Source: Branchiostoma floridae
Lineage: Eukaryota; Chordata; Leptocardii; Amphioxiformes; Branchiostomatidae
DNA: 64,000 nt
Direction: 5' to 3'
NCBI RefSeq assembly: GCF_000003815.2
Contig: NC_049980.1
Location: 15,677,993 to 15,741,992, forward strand
Below are positions 58,901-64,000 of this stretch, one piece after another; position 1 is the first letter of the stretch; every line of letters starts with the position of its first letter. A model generated the notes under the pieces. That model was not told the origin of the DNA. It was given only the letters and a program-made list of their open reading frames with translations, and made no database searches. The position numbers and the translations under genes are program-made.

Positions 58901-60822
58901 GATCAGGTTAAAAATTGTTGATCCGTTAACATTGTTCGAAAGCAAAAGAGGAACAGATACTTTGGGTTTCGAAAACAGTTGGCGGTCCAGCGGCTAGTAA
59001 CCTAGTTCTACCAATAGAACCTGTGACATTGTCTCCACGCTGTCGGTATTACTTTTCTTTTCCTTCTTAACAAATTTATGGCTAGACGTCAATAGTATTA
59101 AACAACTTTAAACGGCTTACAAAACAGCCCTCGCACATGAAGACATTTAATAGCCCAAAATACCCAAAATTGTATCTATAAGGCCTGGTCACATACGTAG
59201 CAAGATCGTCTTACGATCGCAAACTGAGGCCATTCTGCTTGAGATGGTCGTGAAAAATGCTACCTAAGTTCCTTGTCGGCGTATCTAGACTAACAGAAGT
59301 GGCGTGGGTTCAGAGATTTACGTGGGAGAAAGCGACGGGCGACGCGTTTTTGTTCACTCCAGGAAAAGAGCGTCGCAGACCTCGCGCCGGGCGGCCGCGA
59401 GCGGTCGTACGTCCTCTCTGAAGCTGACGTTCGATCTGGCCATAAAATATCTGTCGCCGCCGCCGCCGGATCTGTTCACTCGAAGCAAAAAACGCGCCGC
59501 ATGCCGAAGACGGACGACTTTGGCATATGTCATTGTTGTATGATCAGAAATTTTCCTCGTGTGAACTGGTATTTTCACCCAAGTCTATTTCACATTATAA
59601 TTACCTTTTCTATGACCATATCCTCCTCTCCTTCCTTCCCTGTCCGCCCAGTCAGGCAACACAGAAGCCCCACTTTGGTCTTCGCCATGCTGTCCACACT
59701 GTTGGCGTCCAACCTACGGGGTAAATGTTTTATCAGCTTTGTCATAATGTAAAGGTTGAATTTGCCAGCTGATTTCGACGGTACCTATTTATGTCTGTAC
59801 CCAGAGTACCAGAACATAAGGTGGATGCACATGGAGTAATTTACGGTCAAGAGCATAGTGCTTTTCAAGCAGTGTTATTTTACAGAATGATAAAATACAA
59901 ATTCAAGCGGTAGTCTTGATGCAAAAAAATGTTATGTTGTCACTTGCTCTAACGTTAGCAACTGACAAACATGCTGCAATAGATGNNNNNNNNNNNNNNN
60001 NNNNNNNNNNNNNNNNNNNNNNNNNNNNNNNNNNNNNNNNNNNNNNNNNNNNNNNNNNNNNNNNNNNNNNNNNNNNNNNNNNNNNNNNNNNNNNNNNNNN
60101 NNNNNNNNNNNNNNNNNNNNNNNNNNNNNNNNNNNNNNNNNNNNNNNNNNNNNNNNNNNNNNNNNNNNNNNNNNNNNNNNNNNNNNNNNNNNNNNNNNNN
60201 NNNNNNNNNNNNNNNNNNNNNNNNNNNNNNNNNNNNNNNNNNNNNNNNNNNNNNNNNNNNNNNNNNNNNNNNNNNNNNNNNNNNNNNNNNNNNNNNNNNN
60301 NNNNNNNNNNNNNNNNNNNNNNNNNNNNNNNNNNNNNNNNNNNNNNNNNNNNNNNNNNNNNNNNNNNNNNNNNNNNNNNNNNNNNNNNNNNNNNNNNNNN
60401 NNNNNNNNNNNNNNNNNNNNNNNNNNNNNNNNNNNNNNNNNNNNNNNNNNNNNNNNNNNNNNNNNNNNNNNNNNNNNNNNNNNNNNNNNNNNNNNNNNNN
60501 NNNNNNNNNNNNNNNNNNNNNNNNNNNNNNNNNNNNNNNNNNNNNNNNNNNNNNNNNNNNNNNNNNNNNNNNNNNNNNNNNNNNNNNNNNNNNNNNNNNN
60601 NNNNNNNNNNNNNCCCGGTGTTGTAGTTTGAACTCCGCCCGCGAGCCAGAGCGCCAACTGCGTCTTTCCCGAACCGCAGATTCCCAGCAGAATCGTGAGC
60701 GAGGATTCCCGGCCAAGTTTTTCCTTCAACCGCTCGCAGATACCGGTGTGTAAAAAGTGCGGAGTGGGCTCACCCATGTTTGTCGACCGGGAAACATTTT
60801 CAGGCTGAGTGCTCGTCGCCAT
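52995..60822 (-). CDS. NB-ARC STAND NTPase with TPR-like C-terminal half, 15 visible exons, interrupted by a gap
   Basis: Minus-strand exons: 60822-60614 (runs into the gap), 59713-59605, 58640-58392, 58071-57902, 57566-57461, 57108-56914, 56702-56590, 56394-56217, 55825-55619, 55422-55191, 54944-54817, 54730-54609, 54207-54097, 53855-53758, 53317-52995. From the second onward all phases join; about 850 codons are visible. Walker A is GICGSGKT (47-54). Walker B is FILIDDLDD, followed by the sensor stretch HIVITTHNRKLL and a GLPLGLAA block, together diagnostic of NB-ARC (APAF-1-like) ATPases. From the exon at 56702 on the protein is helical, with TPR-like units (ARLYEVLGFLYTQRGMAAKA; HLDEALEWYRKAYQLEKG). 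STAND ATPases act as nucleotide-switched scaffolds in immunity and cell death. Only about 40 residues precede Walker A, with no visible CARD, death or TIR domain. The ligand and partner are unknown. Confidence 0.88.
53395..53530 (+). repeat. SINE fragment in the last intron of the NB-ARC gene
   Basis: GTGCCCTTGGGAAAGACATT is followed by GAGTACCTAACTTTGGTTAG and GGATGTCC, the same order as in the SINEs at 34340-34545 and 38020-38100. Confidence 0.55.
54440..54535 (-). repeat. tRNA-like SINE head in an NB-ARC gene intron
   Basis: On the minus strand CTATTGGTTAGCAATCC and GTGAGTCCGAATCCTGGC resemble tRNA A and B boxes at suitable spacing. The acceptor stem does not pair, so it is read as a SINE head rather than a tRNA gene. 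Confidence 0.4.
59180..59530. repeat. GC-rich probable repeat in NB-ARC gene intron
   Basis: Its CpG-rich composition (CGCCGCCGCCGCC and similar) contrasts with the AT-rich intron. It contains a diverged direct repeat around GTTCACTC (about 59353-59385 and 59473-59503) and a left part with GATCGTCTTACGATCGC. Borders and family are unclear. Confidence 0.35.
59986..60613. other. Assembly gap, 628 N
   Basis: The gap begins right after the Walker A exon enters it and hides the rest of that exon and possibly one more, before the exon at 59713. Confidence 0.98.
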
Positions 60823-61885
60823 TTTGAACTGAATGCGAATAAATGTGTTCTCGCTATGACCTAACGGATACCTGAAAACGGACATAAGCATCAGCATTGG
60901 CGAAAAAAATCTTTTGAAGGGATATCGATTGCAAGAACCAACGACATACATATAACGTTATGTCCTACTCAATTCCGTTTGATGTTCAAATCTTTTCATT
61001 AAAGACGTGCTACATTCTGCCACTCCGGCGGCTACTAGCCGTTAGGCACAACTTTATATAACAGTGGTGTATATATCATATTCATAGCGTGCAGAAATCC
61101 ATGCACCTATGATTTGATTTCAAAGACATCGTGAAAGGCCATGTTAGCGGTAAGAAGGGGATTCACATGAACACAACAACTTAGATATCGACTGATGAAT
61201 CCATCAATGTGTTTTAAAACGCAAATCACAGAAAAGGTGGTTTATTTTGCCATCCTGATTTGAATGGTTAATTTTAGATCAAGCTCGAACATTCATTGAT
61301 TGTGTTTGCAAGTAACGTATATAAAGTATGCTGTATATAAAGTTTCAGATTTTGCAAACCTAAAGAACAGTTCTGGGTGATTAAAGAGACGTATACGCAC
61401 AAGCCTATCGCATGGAAATAAAATCAAGATAGGATGCCATTGGTGCAAAGATTCTTGCAGACTTGTAGAAATGTACATTGCTGATAAGTGTTCTAAGCCT
61501 GTCTTTAATTCAATCGACAATCAACTTATTCCTGTGTAGAGTTGTCTGAGGAAAGTTTATATTTTAAGATATGTGTAAACGGTTCCCTTAACTTTAACAT
61601 TTCTAATATGCGCTTGCATTGCTTCACAAGATAGCAAGCGAGCTCTGCCGTAAAATTAAAAAAAGTCATACTTAATGCACATCGTCTCAATCATATATTA
61701 TTTATGAAATATGTTTTATTTCTAACTATGTGAAGAATATCTTATTCAGAAGCTGAGGTCTAAAGACCTGTCATTATAGACATGCAGTCAACAAAGTGTG
61801 CATGCGATATCATACTGCAGCTGCTACTGAGTGTTTCTCAAATGCCCAAAACGTGAAACGAAATGATAAATGTTTGAAGAACCAT

Positions 61886-62478
61886 ATCTAACAGGTTTGG
61901 AAATATCTATATCTAACAGTTTTGGAAATATCTATATCTAACAGGTTTGGAAATATCTGTATCTAACAGGTTTGGAAATATCTATATCTAACAGGTTTGG
62001 AAATATCTGTATCTAACAGGTTTTGAAATATCTATATATAACAGGTTTGGAAATATCTATATCTAACAGGTTTGGAAATATCTATATCTAACAGGTTTGG
62101 AAATATCTATATCTAACAGGTTTGGAAATATCTATATCTAACAGGTTTTGAAATATCTATATCTAACAGGTTTTGAAATATCTATATCTAACAGGTTTGG
62201 AAATATCTATATCTAACAGGTTTGGAAATATCTATATCTAACAGGTTTGGAAATATCTATATCTAACAGGTTTTGAAATATCTATATCTAACAGGTTTGG
62301 AAATATCTGTATCTAACAGGTTTGGAAATATCTATATCTAACAGGTTTGGAAATATCTGTATTTAACAGGTTTTGAAATATCTATATATAACAAGTTTGG
62401 AAATATCTATATCTAACAGATTTAGAAATATCTATATCTAACAGGTTTGGAAATATCTATATATAACAGATTTGGAAA
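61886..62478. repeat. 25-bp minisatellite, about 24 units
   Basis: The unit is GGAAATATCTATATCTAACA plus GGTTT. Variants recur: ATCTGT for ATCTAT, TTTTG for TTTGG, and TATATAACA. It lies about 1.1 kb upstream of the NB-ARC gene start. There are no unique spacers between units. Confidence 0.9.
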
Positions 62479-64000
62479 GCACCAAGAACTTTCTATAGAT
62501 TGTATGTATGCTTCTCCACCATTGTATTACTGCATAAAACGTAAAATTGTACAATACCACCTCGTTTTACCATATTATCTATGATGAGACAAGTCTAGCT
62601 AAGACTTTTAAAAACAGCTACAAAATGCATTTCTTTAACGCAAACTAAAAAAAGTGAATGACCAAGCACAGTAAAAATAGAAAATAGCACATTAATGTTG
62701 CAAGTGTTTTAACATCTGTACGTACCCGGAGTAAGTCGTCTGAGCTGCGTGCGTGCTGTTTGGTGCCTCGTACAGGTCCTTGCCTCGACTTTTGCAGTCT
62801 CATTTATGGCAAAATCATATGCCCCACCATGCAACAGTTTGCAATGAGTGTGCGAGTCTCCGGAAACTAGTTTTGTCATCATACGTTCAAGGTGTTTGTT
62901 TCCAACATACCGCATCTTCTAGAAAAAATGGACAAGCCCCCTTAGAAAAAGCACCACATACGGGTCATAAGGTTAAGCAGCTCGGTTTCCATCGGACGGT
63001 TTGTTTTGTGACGTAGTGTCGATACAGGTACTCTCTGCGCAGGCTCAAACATGTATCGGTGTCGGTGGGCGTGGTCTAGAATAGCCCACACACGCACAAA
63101 ATACGTAGTTTCTGTTGCTATTATTCAGGGGGCCAAAGAATGTATTTCAGGGTATTACAAGCTATTGCTATATCAAGGAGTGGGGCTTTTTAGAGCAGGT
63201 TGTCATGCTGCAAGATCTTGCCCATCAATCACTGCAGCCGTTGGAGCCTGTATACTGCCGGGCAGTGACCCACTAAGAAGTTAGGAAGGTCTGAGAGCAC
63301 ACATGGACTAACGGACCACGCTGGATGAAAAACCCGCGTCAAGACTAATTCTTAGGACACATGCAAATAGTTTGCTGTACCCTTAGTAAGTATAGTATCA
63401 TTATTCAGCTAGGCAGCTGCAGCAAAGGTTTCCCTGAGCTAAAAACCGACGTTTATATATAATAAACCTGAGTGTTTTGCTGTGGAATAAACAACGGCAA
63501 TCTACCGTTCAGATACTATGCCTTACAGATTTCACCACACGCACCGATAAATGTAATGTTCACAGCTTACTTGCCTGATTAGGTGCTTGTTATACTGTAA
63601 CGTCAGGCATACGTACGTTGGATAACGAGATAGTTGAGATAGTTACTATGTTCGTCGTCGAGATTGACAGACGACGAACCTGGGTTCCCCAACACATCTT
63701 TTCCAAAGTGCAACGCGGGTTTAATCCGCGACATGGAATAATCATAGAGCTTCTCTATTCGCATATTGACATCTAAGCTGTAGAATGTTTAACTGTACCT
63801 TAATTTTAGACATTTCACCCAGGCTCCTATAAGAGATGAAATAAATTTGGCAACCAGGGGGAAACAATTTTTCAGAGGAGTTAATTAGACATAGCTTGTA
63901 AAGAACACCTGCTAAATAATTTAGTTGTATCAATGTACGTTTCAAGAGAATTCACACGAACATGTTACAAGCTGTCGATTACTGTAGTTTTAAGGCAATA
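62479..64000. other. Region right of the minisatellite; no supported gene
   Basis: A minus-strand frame at 62915-62709 starts MRYVGNKHLERMMTKL and reaches a GTACGT donor-like site after CCGG. It could be a first exon of an unseen gene or an upstream exon of the NB-ARC locus. I could not join it in frame to the NB-ARC start, so it is only noted here. Nothing else stands out. Confidence 0.3.

Noticed and set aside
59916-60951. Long frames on both strands across 59986-60613
   Set aside because: They exist only because undetermined bases contain no stop codons. Only 60614-60822 on the minus strand is supported by real sequence.
61886-62478. CRISPR-like array
   Set aside because: The units abut directly with no spacers, and the genome is eukaryotic. 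It is a minisatellite.
62709-62915. Minus-strand frame MRYVGNKHLERMMTKL... ending at a donor-like GTACGT
   Set aside because: Splicing to the acceptor-like sites before the NB-ARC ATG gives a stop or a wrong frame, and the peptide matches no family I know. Kept only as a note.

Overview
The window is a piece of an animal nuclear genome: spliced genes with GT-AG introns, few long open frames, dense mobile-element debris and two assembly gaps. The gene content points to a cephalochordate (amphioxus, Branchiostoma): one undivided PAR-bZIP gene, one basigin/neuroplastin-type gene, AGMO and GNB5 with vertebrate-like protein sequence, and an NB-ARC/TPR STAND gene. The species call is inference from content; no database was searched.

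Layout. 1-491 (-): 5' end of a truncated gene whose product starts like a mitochondrial presequence. 1738-9221 (+): AGMO, 12 exons, whose last codons and stop come from an inserted foldback element. 9.2-20.9 kb: intergenic, with at least five families of inverted-repeat elements and a satellite. 20942-26474 (+): PAR-bZIP factor (TEF/HLF/DBP type), 4 exons, with three D-box octamers upstream. 31852-41736 (-): basigin/neuroplastin homologue, 10 exons, three Ig domains and one membrane segment. 44590-45405 (-): a two-exon gene for an unrecognised 136-residue basic/acidic protein, with dead partial copies of both exons nearby. 46322-52041 (+): GNB5, 11 exons, with a dead tandem copy of exon 2. 52995-60822 (-): NB-ARC plus TPR-like STAND protein, 15 visible exons, the first interrupted by a 628-bp gap. 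60.8-64.0 kb: upstream region with a 25-bp minisatellite.

The genes do not form an operon-like system. Possible links are regulatory. RE1/NRSE-like 21-mers occur in AGMO intron 4, in GNB5 introns 1 and 5, and inside a 39-bp minisatellite between the basigin and GNB5 genes. The PAR-bZIP gene carries sites of the type its own product binds. All exon boundaries were read by hand from splice signals, reading-frame continuity and remembered family sequence.
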